A stretch of 42,559 nucleotides of DNA from Pseudobdellovibrionaceae bacterium (GCA_002722705.1 PBMP01000046.1:1-42559), one strand, 5' to 3'. Counted from the stretch's first letter, positions 15,976 to 26,017 are shown. Numbers and translations: made by a program. Notes: generated by a model from the sequence alone, not told the origin.

Positions 15976-17457
15976 TCAAGAGGATCCCTTCAAAATGTCT
16001 TTCAAAATTTCATGACTGATTTGAACATCGTCAAAAGAGACCTCCAGCACTTTTTCAGGATTTAGAGGATCTCGGCCTTTTTGGACCTTTTCGTGACCTT
16101 TTCCAGCGATGAGCACCCAATCTCCTTTCTTTGCCGACAACAAAGCTCCACGAATCGCAAGAAAACGATCAGGCTGAACGACAGCTTTCCCCTCTTGCAT
16201 TCCATTTAGAATTTCTTGAATAATCACGTCTGGATCTTCGGTACGAGGATTATCAGAAGTCACCCAAACCTGATCAGAAAACTTTTCTGCAACCGCACCC
16301 ATCAGAGGCCTTTTTTCACGATCTCGATCTCCTCCACATCCAAAAACAGTAATCACTTTTCCAGAGCTCAATTCATTGATTAATTCCAAAACCTTTTCAA
16401 GAGCATCTGGCTTATGAGCGTAGTCGACAATCACTGTAGGACCTGATTCCATAGCAATGCGCTGCAATCGACCTGGAACTCCATCGAGACGAGGGATCAC
16501 TTCTGCCATTTGTTCATCTGAGACTCCCAACCCTCTTCCCACACTCAAAACAGAACAAAGATTTTGCGCATTAAATCGTCCTAAAAGAGGAGAATGAAAG
16601 GTAGAATTTCCAATTTTCCCTTTTATTCCTTTTTCTGAAAACTCAAATTCGCCATAACAAAGATCAGCGTCAAACTCTCCAAATGTACTGTATCGTGACG
16701 CCTTTTGTGATTGAACCAATCGACGACCATAAGATGAATCAATACAAATAGAAGCATGTGGAAATTTCTTTTTTTGCTTTGAGAATTCCATCCACTCAGT
16801 AAATAATTTTTTTTTCGCATCAAAATATGAATTCAAATTTAAGTGATAATCTAAATGCTCAGGACTTAGATTCAAGAAAACGACTTCATCAAAACAAACA
16901 GAGCCCACACGATACTGATCTAATGCATGTGAAGACACTTCCATTACGACGGCCTCGCATCCATTTTCTTTCATTTGCTTCAACAAACGATGAAGCTCTA
17001 GTGGTCCAGGAGTTGTTAACTCAGATGAAATGATCTCCTTGCCATCATCAATTTCGATTGTTCCAATCAACCCTGTTTTTAAACCTAATTGATTAAGTAA
17101 TGATCGAATAAGAAAAGAAGTTGTTGTTTTTCCACTTGTTCCAGTAATACCAATCATTTTTACATACTGAGATGGATTTCCAAAAAAATGAGAAGCAAGT
17201 TCTGCTAAAGCTTTTCTAGAGGACGGAACTATCCACTGAGGAATATCTACCTCTATTTTTTTTTCCGTTACGATTCCCAAAGGCTTTTTTCTTAAAACTT
17301 CATCGACAACACTATGTCCATCAAAATGAGTCCCTTTGATCGCTACAAAAAGATCTCCAGCTTGAACTTTTTTATGATTGGACACTATCGATCGAATTTC
17401 TCCATCGGATACAGAAATAGATTGATTTAAAACTTCATTTACTTCGTACAACTTCAA
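15976..17457 (-). CDS. murE: UDP-MurNAc-tripeptide synthetase MurE (meso-DAP type)
   Basis: Adds the third residue of the peptidoglycan stem peptide. The P-loop GITGTSGKTTTS is at 103-114. SSHALDQ (175-181) and VDYAHKPDAL (344-353) are usual Mur-ligase motifs. DNPRTEDP starts at residue 402, and DNPR is the motif that selects meso-diaminopimelate rather than lysine, so the wall is predicted to be DAP-type. The start is a TTG at 17457 overlapping the ftsI stop (TTGA), with GAGGT about 7-8 bases before it. Length is 493, normal. Confidence 0.96.
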   Translation of the reverse strand: MKLYEVNEVLNQSISVSDGEIRSIVSNHKKVQAGDLFVAIKGTHFDGHSVVDEVLRKKPLGIVTEKKIEVDIPQWIVPSSRKALAELASHFFGNPSQYVKMIGITGTSGKTTTSFLIRSLLNQLGLKTGLIGTIEIDDGKEIISSELTTPGPLELHRLLKQMKENGCEAVVMEVSSHALDQYRVGSVCFDEVVFLNLSPEHLDYHLNLNSYFDAKKKLFTEWMEFSKQKKKFPHASICIDSSYGRRLVQSQKASRYSTFGEFDADLCYGEFEFSEKGIKGKIGNSTFHSPLLGRFNAQNLCSVLSVGRGLGVSDEQMAEVIPRLDGVPGRLQRIAMESGPTVIVDYAHKPDALEKVLELINELSSGKVITVFGCGGDRDREKRPLMGAVAEKFSDQVWVTSDNPRTEDPDVIIQEILNGMQEGKAVVQPDRFLAIRGALLSAKKGDWVLIAGKGHEKVQKGRDPLNPEKVLEVSFDDVQISHEILKDILKGSS

Positions 17458-19538
17458 TGAACTACCTCTTCAGGTTCTTTTAAAAAAACTTTTAATTGCT
17501 CACCTTGTGATAAAATTTTTCCAGGTTTTGGAATTTGTCGAGACACCAAGCCAAATCCTTTCATTTTAATTTCAATTGGAATTCCTTTTAACAGAAGAAG
17601 TACTTCTCTAGAACTAAATCCTGTTAATTCGGGGACCCTCCATCCATCGGACTTCTTCTCAAAGCTAGACATTGACTTTCCTTTGATTTTAGAAAGACTC
17701 TCTTGAGCATCTTCAGAAAGATAAGGAACCGCTTGAGTAACTTTAATTTGGTCTGATATTCCCATTTCATCTAAAGTTCGAGACCAATCTTTGTGAGCCT
17801 GAATTTTCTTTTTTTGTGTCTCTTTTGAAAGAAGAATTTTTTCTGTTCGAGGAATGCCAAATCGATGAACTGTTGCAGAAAGAACTTTTTTAAAAAGAGG
17901 AGCTGCTGTTTTTGATGCATAATAAACCCCACGAGGTTTATCAATACTAGTAAAAATAACGAATGTAGGATCCACATCAATAGCAAATCCAACAAAAGAA
18001 GAAATATAATGGGACTTAGAGTACCGTTTTGTTTGAGGGTCAATTACTTGTGCCGTTCCGGTTTTCCCCCCCACGCGATACCCTTCTAAAGCGGCATCAA
18101 TTCCTGTTCCTTCTGCCTGAGTTACTTTTTCTAAAGCTGCCATTACTTGACGGGCCGTTTTTTCACTTAAAATTCTTTTTGGAGGACTTTGCTTCTTTGG
18201 AAGAGGTTTTCTAATTAAAGACGGTTCGACAAGCCAACCTCCATTTACAAAAGAGGCATAAGCTCGAATCATTTGTAACGGAGTGACTAATATTCCTTGA
18301 CCAAACCCCATATTTGCCAATGTAATTTCTGGCAACTTAGCTTTTTCATTTGGAATCCATCCTGATATTTCTCCCGGAAACCCCATTCCCGATTTTTGAC
18401 CAAATCCAAATACTTTCATAGCCTCGACATATCTTTGAGTTCCAAGCTTTAAAGCAAGTTTTGCAGTTCCTACATTACTTGAAAACTGAATCATCTTTGT
18501 AAGACTGAGCCAACCAAATTTTTCATGAGTTTCAGCTTCTGTAATCACATATTCGCCTATTTTAAACTCTCCTTGTCCTCCCCAAATAAGAGAACTGGGT
18601 TTCCATCCGTTTTTTAGTGCTGCCGCCATTAAAATGGGTTTCATGGTAGACCCTGGCTCAAACCCATCTGTCAAAGCTCGATTTCTTCGTCGACTCGGTA
18701 AGTAAGATCTTTTGTTTGGATTAAAGGAGGGTTGATTGGCTAGCGCGAGGATTTCTCCCGTAACTGCATTCATCACAATCACTGTCCCCCCTTGAGCTCG
18801 ATGTTCTTTAATTGAAGCTTTTAATGCTTTTTCAACTTCAAATTGCAAAGATGCATCGAGAGTCAATTGAACAGATCCTCCATCCTGAACTAATTTTGCT
18901 GTAACGGCATCAATAAAAGTAGGTCTTCCTAACGCATCTTTTATTGCACTTACGGATTGAACTTGACCTCTGAGAACAGAATTCAACCAAAGCTCTGTTC
19001 CTTCGATACCATCAGTATCAATATTTACATCACCAATCACATGAGCAGCGACATCTCCATGTGGATAAACCCTTTTTTCCTCTCGAACTAACCACAATCC
19101 TCTTACTAAAGAACCATTGTCATCCATCATTTTATTTTTTTTTAGATTCTCAAGCTGTTTCTCAGAAACATGTCTTTGGATCCAAGCAAATTCAGTATTT
19201 CTATTTATTTTTTTATAAATTTTTAATTCTGGAATTTCCAATACCTTAGCAAGACTTTGACTGATTTTTTTCTTTTCAGATATACGCTTTGGACTCACTG
19301 CCAAACTATATGCATCTACGTTAATCGCAAATGGTTCCCCATTTCGATCTAAAATCAGTCCTCTTCGAGGACGAACTAAAACTTTTGAATCAAATTGACG
19401 TTTTGCCAAATGAGAAAGACGTTTATCACCAATAACCTGTACTTGAAAAGTCTTCACTAACGTCAGCGCAGCTAAACCGAAACAAAAAACCATCAACCAT
19501 TGCAACCGACTTTTATATGCCAAAGGAGCTTTTACCAC
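17454..19538 (-). CDS. ftsI: FtsI (PBP3), septal transpeptidase with C-terminal PASTA domain
   Basis: Class B penicillin-binding protein that cross-links septal peptidoglycan. It has one N-terminal membrane segment (about 13-30), a pedestal domain with RPRRGLILDRNG (57-68), and a transpeptidase domain with STMK (Ser297), SSN (353-355) and KTG (492-494), all intact. Residues after about 630 (WRVPELTGFSSREVLLLLKG) form a PASTA repeat. PASTA is usual in Gram-positive PBP2x and in some delta-type lineages, but absent from E. coli FtsI. At 694 residues it is long for FtsI. The start is a GTG at 19538 overlapping ftsL by 7 bases, behind AAGGAAAGAG. Confidence 0.95.
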   Translation of the reverse strand: MVKAPLAYKSRLQWLMVFCFGLAALTLVKTFQVQVIGDKRLSHLAKRQFDSKVLVRPRRGLILDRNGEPFAINVDAYSLAVSPKRISEKKKISQSLAKVLEIPELKIYKKINRNTEFAWIQRHVSEKQLENLKKNKMMDDNGSLVRGLWLVREEKRVYPHGDVAAHVIGDVNIDTDGIEGTELWLNSVLRGQVQSVSAIKDALGRPTFIDAVTAKLVQDGGSVQLTLDASLQFEVEKALKASIKEHRAQGGTVIVMNAVTGEILALANQPSFNPNKRSYLPSRRRNRALTDGFEPGSTMKPILMAAALKNGWKPSSLIWGGQGEFKIGEYVITEAETHEKFGWLSLTKMIQFSSNVGTAKLALKLGTQRYVEAMKVFGFGQKSGMGFPGEISGWIPNEKAKLPEITLANMGFGQGILVTPLQMIRAYASFVNGGWLVEPSLIRKPLPKKQSPPKRILSEKTARQVMAALEKVTQAEGTGIDAALEGYRVGGKTGTAQVIDPQTKRYSKSHYISSFVGFAIDVDPTFVIFTSIDKPRGVYYASKTAAPLFKKVLSATVHRFGIPRTEKILLSKETQKKKIQAHKDWSRTLDEMGISDQIKVTQAVPYLSEDAQESLSKIKGKSMSSFEKKSDGWRVPELTGFSSREVLLLLKGIPIEIKMKGFGLVSRQIPKPGKILSQGEQLKVFLKEPEEVVH

Positions 19539-19807
19539 GACTCTTTCCTTAAGTAGACAATTTGATGAGCTGTAGGTGGTTTAAGCTTGAATTTTCTTTT
19601 TGCAAGTTTTTCTAAACGTCTCGGAGACCTTAAACGAGCTAGTTCTAATTCAAGTTTTTCTTTGGACTCCCGACTATTAGCGATCATACGACTCACTTGA
19701 TTAATTTCATAAGTCGTCTCTACCATCCATAACCGTAACCAAACGGTACCTACCGCTAAAACTACACCTATAGGTATCACCCATAAAGGAATCCATTTTT
19801 TAATCAT
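19532..19807 (-). CDS. ftsL: FtsL-like cell division protein
   Basis: A 91-residue bitopic protein. One membrane segment (about 7-27, LWVIPIGVVLAVGTVWLRLWM) is followed by a leucine-zipper-like coiled coil (about 30-62, rich in E/L/R) and a short basic end. Sequence conservation in FtsL is low. The call rests on size, topology and position between rsmH and ftsI, where FtsL is nearly always found. The gene starts 5 bases after the rsmH stop and overlaps ftsI, so the three are probably coupled. Confidence 0.85.
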   Translation of the reverse strand: MIKKWIPLWVIPIGVVLAVGTVWLRLWMVETTYEINQVSRMIANSRESKEKLELELARLRSPRRLEKLAKRKFKLKPPTAHQIVYLRKESW

Positions 19808-19812
19808 GACAT

Positions 19813-20727
19813 TTATCGAACTTTTTCAATGACTCTATACTTCGCACTTCTAGCCCTTGAATTTGAAGCAATTTCTTCGTCCGTTGGCACCCACGCTTTT
19901 TTTTGCACCAAAGAAAATTTCTTTTTTTGATGCAACTCTCTAAAGCATTGTTTTACACGTCGGTCTTCCAACGAATGAAAGCTGATCACCCCCATTCGTC
20001 CTCCTTCATGCAAACAGGTTACCATATCTTTTAAAATAGAGTCGAGTTCCTCTAACTCATCATTGACCCGAATTCTCAATGCCTGAAACGTTCGAGTCGC
20101 CGGATGAATACGTCCATATCTAAATTTTTTAGGAACCGAATTCTGAATGAGTTTTGCTAAAAATAATGAATTGTTTTCCAATTTTTTTTGATCTCGTGCC
20201 TCAATGATGACACGAGCAATTCGACCCGCAAACTTTTCTTCCCCTAAAGTACGAATGACATTTTCAAGTTCATTTTGATCAATATGATGAAGGTAATCAA
20301 AACAAGAAATTCCTTTTGATTGATCCATTCTCATATCCAAAGGTCCCTCAAAACGAAAACTCATCCCCCTTTGTCCCTCATCAAGCTGATCACTTGAAAT
20401 TCCAAGATCCGCTAAAACACCATAAACTCGTTGATTTTTTACATACTCACAAGCTTCACTAAACGGAGCATGAACAACCTTAAGTCTCTCTAAACGAATG
20501 TCATCCTCAAAGCGAGAGCACGCTCTTTGGATCGCTACTCCATCTCGGTCAAACGCAATGACTCGATGAGACAAATTATGCCGTTTTATCCATTGAAGGA
20601 CCTGAGAGGTATGTCCTCCTCCTCCTAGAGTACAATCCACAAAAACACCTGATTCCTGAAAATCTACAAAACGCTCTATGAGCGTCTCTTGAATCTCTTG
20701 AGGCATGACAGAAAGATGAACAGTCAT
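19813..20727 (-). CDS. rsmH: 16S rRNA m4C1402 methyltransferase RsmH
   Basis: Methylates C1402 in the ribosomal decoding centre; the old name is MraW. Seen: VFVDCTLGGGGHTSQVL (SAM site), IAFDRDG, LADLGISSDQLDEGQRGMSF, IHPATRTFQALRI and the C-terminal GVISFHSLEDRRVK. The start is the ATG at 20727 (MTVHLSVMPQEI), overlapping the stop of the upstream aldolase as ATGA. A TTG three codons earlier is less likely. Length is 304, normal. It is usually preceded by mraZ; here a class II aldolase gene takes that place. Confidence 0.97.
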   Translation of the reverse strand: MTVHLSVMPQEIQETLIERFVDFQESGVFVDCTLGGGGHTSQVLQWIKRHNLSHRVIAFDRDGVAIQRACSRFEDDIRLERLKVVHAPFSEACEYVKNQRVYGVLADLGISSDQLDEGQRGMSFRFEGPLDMRMDQSKGISCFDYLHHIDQNELENVIRTLGEEKFAGRIARVIIEARDQKKLENNSLFLAKLIQNSVPKKFRYGRIHPATRTFQALRIRVNDELEELDSILKDMVTCLHEGGRMGVISFHSLEDRRVKQCFRELHQKKKFSLVQKKAWVPTDEEIASNSRARSAKYRVIEKVR

Positions 20728-21431
20728 GGATACCAATGGGCTCTTTGAGGGTCCGAAGGTAACATCAAACCAGCTTTTTCTCTTTTTTCCAAAAGGACTC
20801 GGACCTGAGAAGGATCAAGCAAGGTTGGTCCTCCTAAAGGAAGTGTTTGAAGAAGAATTTTTGCGAGATGCTCCACTAACTCCATTCGGAGGACAGCAAG
20901 CTCAAGTGTAGGTCCCCAACTAAAGATCCCATTTCCTGCCACCAAAACAGCATCATAATAAGGCAAAAGAGCTTTAAACTCTTGAATTAAAGGAACTGAA
21001 CCCGGAACCCCTAGCCCGACCAAAGGAACCCCTGGCCCTAAAGAAACAACAGCCTCAGGCACAGCAATGGTTCGCATTTCTTGATTTGCACATCCAACTG
21101 CCGTTGCATAAGGAGCATGAGAATGAACAACTGCTTTCACGTCTGAACGGTTTTCATAAACAAGAGCGTGCAAATTCCACTCTGAAAACACCTTAGCTTG
21201 ACCTGAAATCGTTTTCCCTGAAAAATCAATTTCAATCAGATCTGAGGCGAGAAGATCTCGCTTTGCACGAGCAGTGGGGGTGACTCCAAATCGATCTTTC
21301 TCCAACCGAGAAGATAAATTTCCATCATGATTTGCCACCCAACCTTTTTGATCAAAAAAGTGGCTATATTTAACTAATAAATCCGCTTCATTTTTAGGAA
21401 TCACTTGAGCAAAATGCCATGGCGCAACCAA
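20724..21431 (-). CDS. Class II aldolase/adducin family protein
   Basis: A 235-residue protein of the class II aldolase fold. The family pattern is visible: NLSSR (substrate phosphate loop), SEWNLH with catalytic-type Glu84, and HSHAP giving zinc ligands His103 and His105. The third zinc ligand, normally the His of an HHG or NHG motif, is replaced: the segment reads VAGNGIFSWG with Asn167. Metal binding or activity may therefore be altered. Reactions in this family include sugar-phosphate aldol cleavage and methylthioribulose-phosphate dehydration; I cannot choose. The start is uncertain: the TTG at 21431 has no ribosome binding site, and a GTG lies 9 codons further in. It is fused by ATGA to rsmH, so it leads the dcw operon. 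Confidence 0.8.
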   Translation of the reverse strand: MVAPWHFAQVIPKNEADLLVKYSHFFDQKGWVANHDGNLSSRLEKDRFGVTPTARAKRDLLASDLIEIDFSGKTISGQAKVFSEWNLHALVYENRSDVKAVVHSHAPYATAVGCANQEMRTIAVPEAVVSLGPGVPLVGLGVPGSVPLIQEFKALLPYYDAVLVAGNGIFSWGPTLELAVLRMELVEHLAKILLQTLPLGGPTLLDPSQVRVLLEKREKAGLMLPSDPQRAHWYP

Positions 21432-21518
21432 TCATGCAAGGATCAAGTTTTGACTCTAAAAACTATCATTACGCAAGATCCCATGTCTTTTTTTTAAAAA
21501 CCAAGTCATAATGAAGCC

Positions 21519-22424
21519 ATGTCCAAAAAGAAAACAGTAAAACCAGGCACCACGAAAAAAAATCAAAAAAAATCAAAAATAACGACTCAACTCCCTGAAA
21601 GTAATCCTTTTTTTCATCCTCCCAAGAATTTTAAAGGGAGAATTCATACGAGCGCCGAAAAGGCAGCTATCGCAAGAGACATGTTAGAGCGATACACAGG
21701 AACTCCTCCAGAGGGCTTTCAAAAGCAGATTATTCTGACTAATTTTGACTACTATATACAACGTTTTAATGAAATCTGCGGAGACGAGATGACTCGTGGA
21801 TCCGCAATGACCACTGTTCATAGTAAAAAAAGAGGAGTTTCCATTATTAATTTTTCCATTGGGTCTCCAACAGCTGCGCTGATCATTGAGCTTCTCGCAA
21901 CGGTTGAACCCAAAGCTGTTTTACTTTTAGGAATGACAGGAGGTCTTCATCGATCACTCAAAGTAGGAGATTTCATTGTCCCTACAGCAGCAATTCGAGA
22001 CGAAGGAACCTCAAGACACTTTATGCCTGTCCAAGTTCCTGCACTCCCCACATTTAAAGTCCAAAAGTTTGTTTCTCAAATCATTGTAGAAATGGGAATG
22101 GATTATCGAACTGGAGTAGTTCACACTACAGACTATCGTTTTTGGGAATTTGACGAGGAATTTAAAAACAATCTAAGACAAGAACGAGCGCTCGCTATTG
22201 ACATGGAGTGTTCTACTCTCTTTATTGGAGGGTTTGTCAGTAAAGTTCCAATTGGATCCCTTCTTCTTGTCTCTGACCTTCCACTAAAAAGAGGGGGAAT
22301 CAAAACGAAGAAATCTGGATCAAGCGTTTTTAGAAACTTTACAGACCTTCATTTAGAAATCGGAATTAAGTCTATGAGTGAAATTGCAGTTCGTGGAGAA
22401 CATATTCGGCATTATAAATGGTAA
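21519..22424 (+). CDS. amn: AMP nucleosidase (short form)
   Basis: Hydrolyses AMP to adenine and ribose 5-phosphate. The 301 residues resemble the short AMP nucleosidases known from Bacteroidetes rather than the roughly 480-residue E. coli Amn. Seen: ILTNFDYYI, INFSIGSPTAALI (phosphate loop), LLLGMTGGLH, AAIRDEGTS, VHTTDYRFWEFDE, AIDMECSTLF (the purine/ribose-binding Glu) and the terminal GEHIRHYKW. A Lys-rich N-terminal tail of about 20 residues precedes the enzyme. The start has no Shine-Dalgarno sequence; CATAAT ends 6 bases before the ATG, suggesting a leaderless transcript. It is divergent from the aldolase/dcw operon. Confidence 0.88.
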   Translation: MSKKKTVKPGTTKKNQKKSKITTQLPESNPFFHPPKNFKGRIHTSAEKAAIARDMLERYTGTPPEGFQKQIILTNFDYYIQRFNEICGDEMTRGSAMTTVHSKKRGVSIINFSIGSPTAALIIELLATVEPKAVLLLGMTGGLHRSLKVGDFIVPTAAIRDEGTSRHFMPVQVPALPTFKVQKFVSQIIVEMGMDYRTGVVHTTDYRFWEFDEEFKNNLRQERALAIDMECSTLFIGGFVSKVPIGSLLLVSDLPLKRGGIKTKKSGSSVFRNFTDLHLEIGIKSMSEIAVRGEHIRHYKW

Positions 22425-22432
22425 ATTTTCAC

Positions 22433-22463
22433 TTTACAGACCGACCATGAATCACAGTATACT
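22433..22463 (+). promoter_or_regulatory. Candidate mreB promoter with palindromic -10 region
   Basis: TTTACA (22433-22438) and TATACT (22458-22463) resemble -35 and -10 boxes, though the 19-base spacer is long. The -10 hexamer lies inside a perfect 14-base palindrome, CACAGTATACTGTG (22453-22466), which could be a repressor site. The mreB ATG is 26 bases downstream. Confidence 0.35.
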
Positions 22464-22471
22464 GTGGATAA

Positions 22472-23520
<1,049 letters not shown>

Positions 23521-23521
<1 letters not shown>

Positions 23522-24201
23522 TGGACGACTCTAGCTCTAAAGATTTTATTTTGGTTCAATCCGAAGTAGAAAAGTTAGGCTATCAACGAGAATCTACTGG
23601 AAATTCATGCACTTTTTGGAAAAAGGGTATGTCAAAAATCGAGGGATTGGTTTTTCAGTGGGATCCCAGCGAGAATAATCTGTTTGTAAATTCAGACAGT
23701 AATGAAACTTTAAAAAAAAATGAACTCTATTACTTTTCTCTCCCTCTTTTAAAAGCTCACCTTTTTTTCAAAACTACATTCAAAAAAAAAGAATCAAAAC
23801 TTTTTATTTTTGAACCTTCAAGAAAAATTTACAAAATCCAAAGAAGAAGAGAAATTAGAATTCCAATTAAAACAGGCTATAAAGCCTATATTGAATTTGA
23901 TCATCCACTCAAATCGGAAAGAGTAAAAGTCACTTTAATTGATCTAAGTTTAGGAGGAGCGTCTTTTGAGGTTTCAAAAAATGAAATTTTACTCGACGTA
24001 AATCAAATTTTAAATCACGTTAAAATAGAATTTGATGGTATGAATATCTGTACAAACGCTACCATTCGACACATTTCTCCTCTCAAAGATAATCAAAAAG
24101 TTGGAATTCAGTGGGATTCTCTTAAAAAAGAAGACTCTCTCGCCCTCAGCCATTGGGTAACGACAGGAAGTCAAAGGCAATTTGAGGATTCATTCTCATG
24201 A
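23521..24201 (+). CDS. PilZ-domain protein, predicted c-di-GMP receptor
   Basis: A 226-residue cytoplasmic protein. The C-terminal half is a PilZ domain with both ligand motifs: RRREIR (108-113, the RxxxR type) and DLSLGG (141-146, the D/N-x-S-x-x-G type). It should therefore bind cyclic di-GMP. Residues 1-100 form a separate domain that may be a YcgR-N-like partner domain, but I cannot confirm that. It is translationally coupled to mreB upstream (TAATG) and to the CoA transferase downstream (ATGA). The position suggests, but does not prove, a link between c-di-GMP level and the MreB cytoskeleton. Confidence 0.85.
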
Positions 24202-25106
24202 ACACTCCTCTTTCTCATCGCACGGTCCTTGACTGCTCTATTTTACTTCCCGGACCTTTTACTGGAAAGCTCCTTGCTGACTTGGGAGCTCAAGTTATCA
24301 AAATTGAAAATCCAAATCGCCCTGATCCCGCCAAAATAAAATATCCAGAACACTATGAAGTACTAAATAAAAAAAAAGAAATCATTCAGCTTGATATTAA
24401 AAAAGAAAAAGAAAAATTTAATTCTCTTTTAAAATCATCACATGGATTAATTGAAGGATATCGATTCGAAACAGCTAAAAAATTAGGTCTTGATGAAAAA
24501 TCATTACTAAAAATAAATCCCACTCTTTGTATTGCAAGTATCAAAGGATATACAAAATCAGAACGCCCAGGACACGATTTAAATTTTATTGGTCAGTCTG
24601 GCCTTTTTTCTCGACTCAAAACCCCTCCTGGAGTACCTCTCTCTCAATGGATCGGAAGCACTCAAACAGCACTTCAATTAGTTGCAGCAATGGATCAAGC
24701 TGAACACTCTCAAAGAGGAATTCACTTATCAATCTCCCTTACAGAGACGATAAAAAACTACCTTCTTCCCGAATTTGAAATTTCAAAAAAAACTCCTCAA
24801 AATCATGGAACAACTCTCCTTACTGGAAGATATCCATGCTACCGAGTCTATCAAACCCAAGATCATAGAGAAATTACTGTCGCTGCAATTGAACCTCACT
24901 ATTGGGAAATTTTCTGCAAAGTCATTAATCGACCTGATTTTATAAAATTTCAAACAGTTATTGACAAAGAGCGTGATCAGATCGTAAATGAGATCCAAAG
25001 AATATTAATGTCTAAACAATGGAAAGAGTGGGCTCCGCTCTTTGAAGCAAACCCTTGTTGCGTAGAACTCGTACTCAATGATTCTGAGGTTTTAAGTGGC
25101 TTTTAA
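24198..25106 (+). CDS. Family III CoA transferase (CaiB/BaiF type)
   Basis: A 302-residue CaiB/BaiF/AMACR-family protein. The N-terminus VLDCSILLPGPFTGKLLADLGAQVIKIENP is the family hallmark. The segment ERPGHDLNFIGQSGLF contains the aspartate expected to form the acyl-enzyme (as in the RPGYD motif of relatives). At about 300 residues it is shorter than the usual 360-420, with the C-terminal part reduced. It could be an alpha-methylacyl-CoA racemase-like enzyme or a CoA transferase; the substrate cannot be told. It overlaps rlmE by 11 bases. Confidence 0.85.
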   Translation: MNTPLSHRTVLDCSILLPGPFTGKLLADLGAQVIKIENPNRPDPAKIKYPEHYEVLNKKKEIIQLDIKKEKEKFNSLLKSSHGLIEGYRFETAKKLGLDEKSLLKINPTLCIASIKGYTKSERPGHDLNFIGQSGLFSRLKTPPGVPLSQWIGSTQTALQLVAAMDQAEHSQRGIHLSISLTETIKNYLLPEFEISKKTPQNHGTTLLTGRYPCYRVYQTQDHREITVAAIEPHYWEIFCKVINRPDFIKFQTVIDKERDQIVNEIQRILMSKQWKEWAPLFEANPCCVELVLNDSEVLSGF

Positions 25107-25752
25107 TCCAAAAGATTACTATTTCAAACAAGCAAAAAAACAACATTATCTTGCTCGTTCAATTTTTAAACTAGAAGAAATTCATAAAAAAAATCGTTTT
25201 TTCTCTAAAGGAGATCAAGTTCTTGATTTAGGAGCAGCTCCTGGATCCTGGTCACAATATGCTTGTGAGCAAGTCGGATCAAATGGAAAGGTCCTTGGGA
25301 TTGATCTTAAGTCCATTAAACTCACTCTTCCGAATGCAAAATTTATTCAAGGAGACATTCTTCAACTTGATGTTGAACCATTGGTAACGGAGTATGGATT
25401 TAATCCTCTCTTTGATGTCGTCATGTCGGATATGGCACCGAAAACCACTGGTGTAAAAGCAACAGATCAGGCTCGTTCTGCTGAACTATGTATGATGGCT
25501 TTAAAACAGGCGGATCTTTTTTTAAAAAAAAATGGAAACTTTGTTTGTAAATTTTTTCAAAGTGATGAATTTCAGGAATTCAGAAGTGAAATGAAAAAAA
25601 GATTTAAAAAAATTGATTTTTTAAAACCTAAAAGCACTAGAAAACAAAGTACTGAGATTTTTATTATTGGATTAGGAAAACTTCATAATCCAGAAGAATC
25701 AAAAGTTTTCTATAAATCACAAGATGAAGAAAATTTAGAAAATCAAAATTAA
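25096..25752 (+). CDS. rlmE: 23S rRNA 2'-O-methyltransferase RlmE
   Basis: FtsJ/RrmJ-type enzyme that methylates U2552 of 23S rRNA. Seen: DYYFKQAKKQHYLARSIFKLEEI (catalytic Lys region), VLDLGAAPGSWSQYA (SAM motif I), VLGIDLKSI, VMSDMAPKTTG (catalytic Asp) and FVCKFFQSDEF (catalytic Lys). The GTG at 25096 lies inside the end of the preceding gene, behind GAGG. The 218 residues are normal length, with a short charged tail after about 195. Confidence 0.93.
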   Translation: MAFNPKDYYFKQAKKQHYLARSIFKLEEIHKKNRFFSKGDQVLDLGAAPGSWSQYACEQVGSNGKVLGIDLKSIKLTLPNAKFIQGDILQLDVEPLVTEYGFNPLFDVVMSDMAPKTTGVKATDQARSAELCMMALKQADLFLKKNGNFVCKFFQSDEFQEFRSEMKKRFKKIDFLKPKSTRKQSTEIFIIGLGKLHNPEESKVFYKSQDEENLENQN

Positions 25753-25829
25753 ATTTTCATAAGCAGTTAAAATAACATATAAAACGAATTCTTTTTTTGA
25801 TTAAAGTGATATGTTAGAGTGAAGAAACT

Positions 25830-26017
25830 ATGGATTACTTCACTATTCAAAGAAAATTTGATGCTAAAAAAATAAAAAAAAACTTAAACTTGCTTCCGAA
25901 CTCTTTGAATTTAGTTATGAAATGAAACGGTTTCAACTCAAAAAAAAATATCCGAATCTAACAGAAATTGAAATCAACCACAAAGCCTACGCTCTGATCG
26001 AAAAAGGATGTCAATAA
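25830..26017 (+). pseudogene. Frameshifted small antitoxin-like gene
   Basis: ATG at 25830 opens MDYFTIQRKFDAKKIK. Moving to the -1 frame in a run of nine A residues (25874-25882) continues as KLKLASELFEFSYEMKRF and KKYPNLTEIEINHKAYALIEKGCQ, ending at TAA 26015-26017. That pattern (a helix with ELFEF, then YPNLTE and IEKGC) is typical of the small partner encoded before AbiEii-like nucleotidyltransferases in delta-type bacteria and spirochaetes, from memory of those families. In the starting frame the product stops after 32 codons. The frameshift could be a sequencing error or slippage at the A-run, but the following partner gene is also broken, so decay is the better reading. Confidence 0.6.

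Noticed and set aside
25874-25882. Programmed -1 frameshift at the A9 run in the small antitoxin-like gene
   Set aside because: The run could slip, but the partner gene just downstream has lost its first two thirds, so decay explains the locus better. No stimulatory hairpin was seen.
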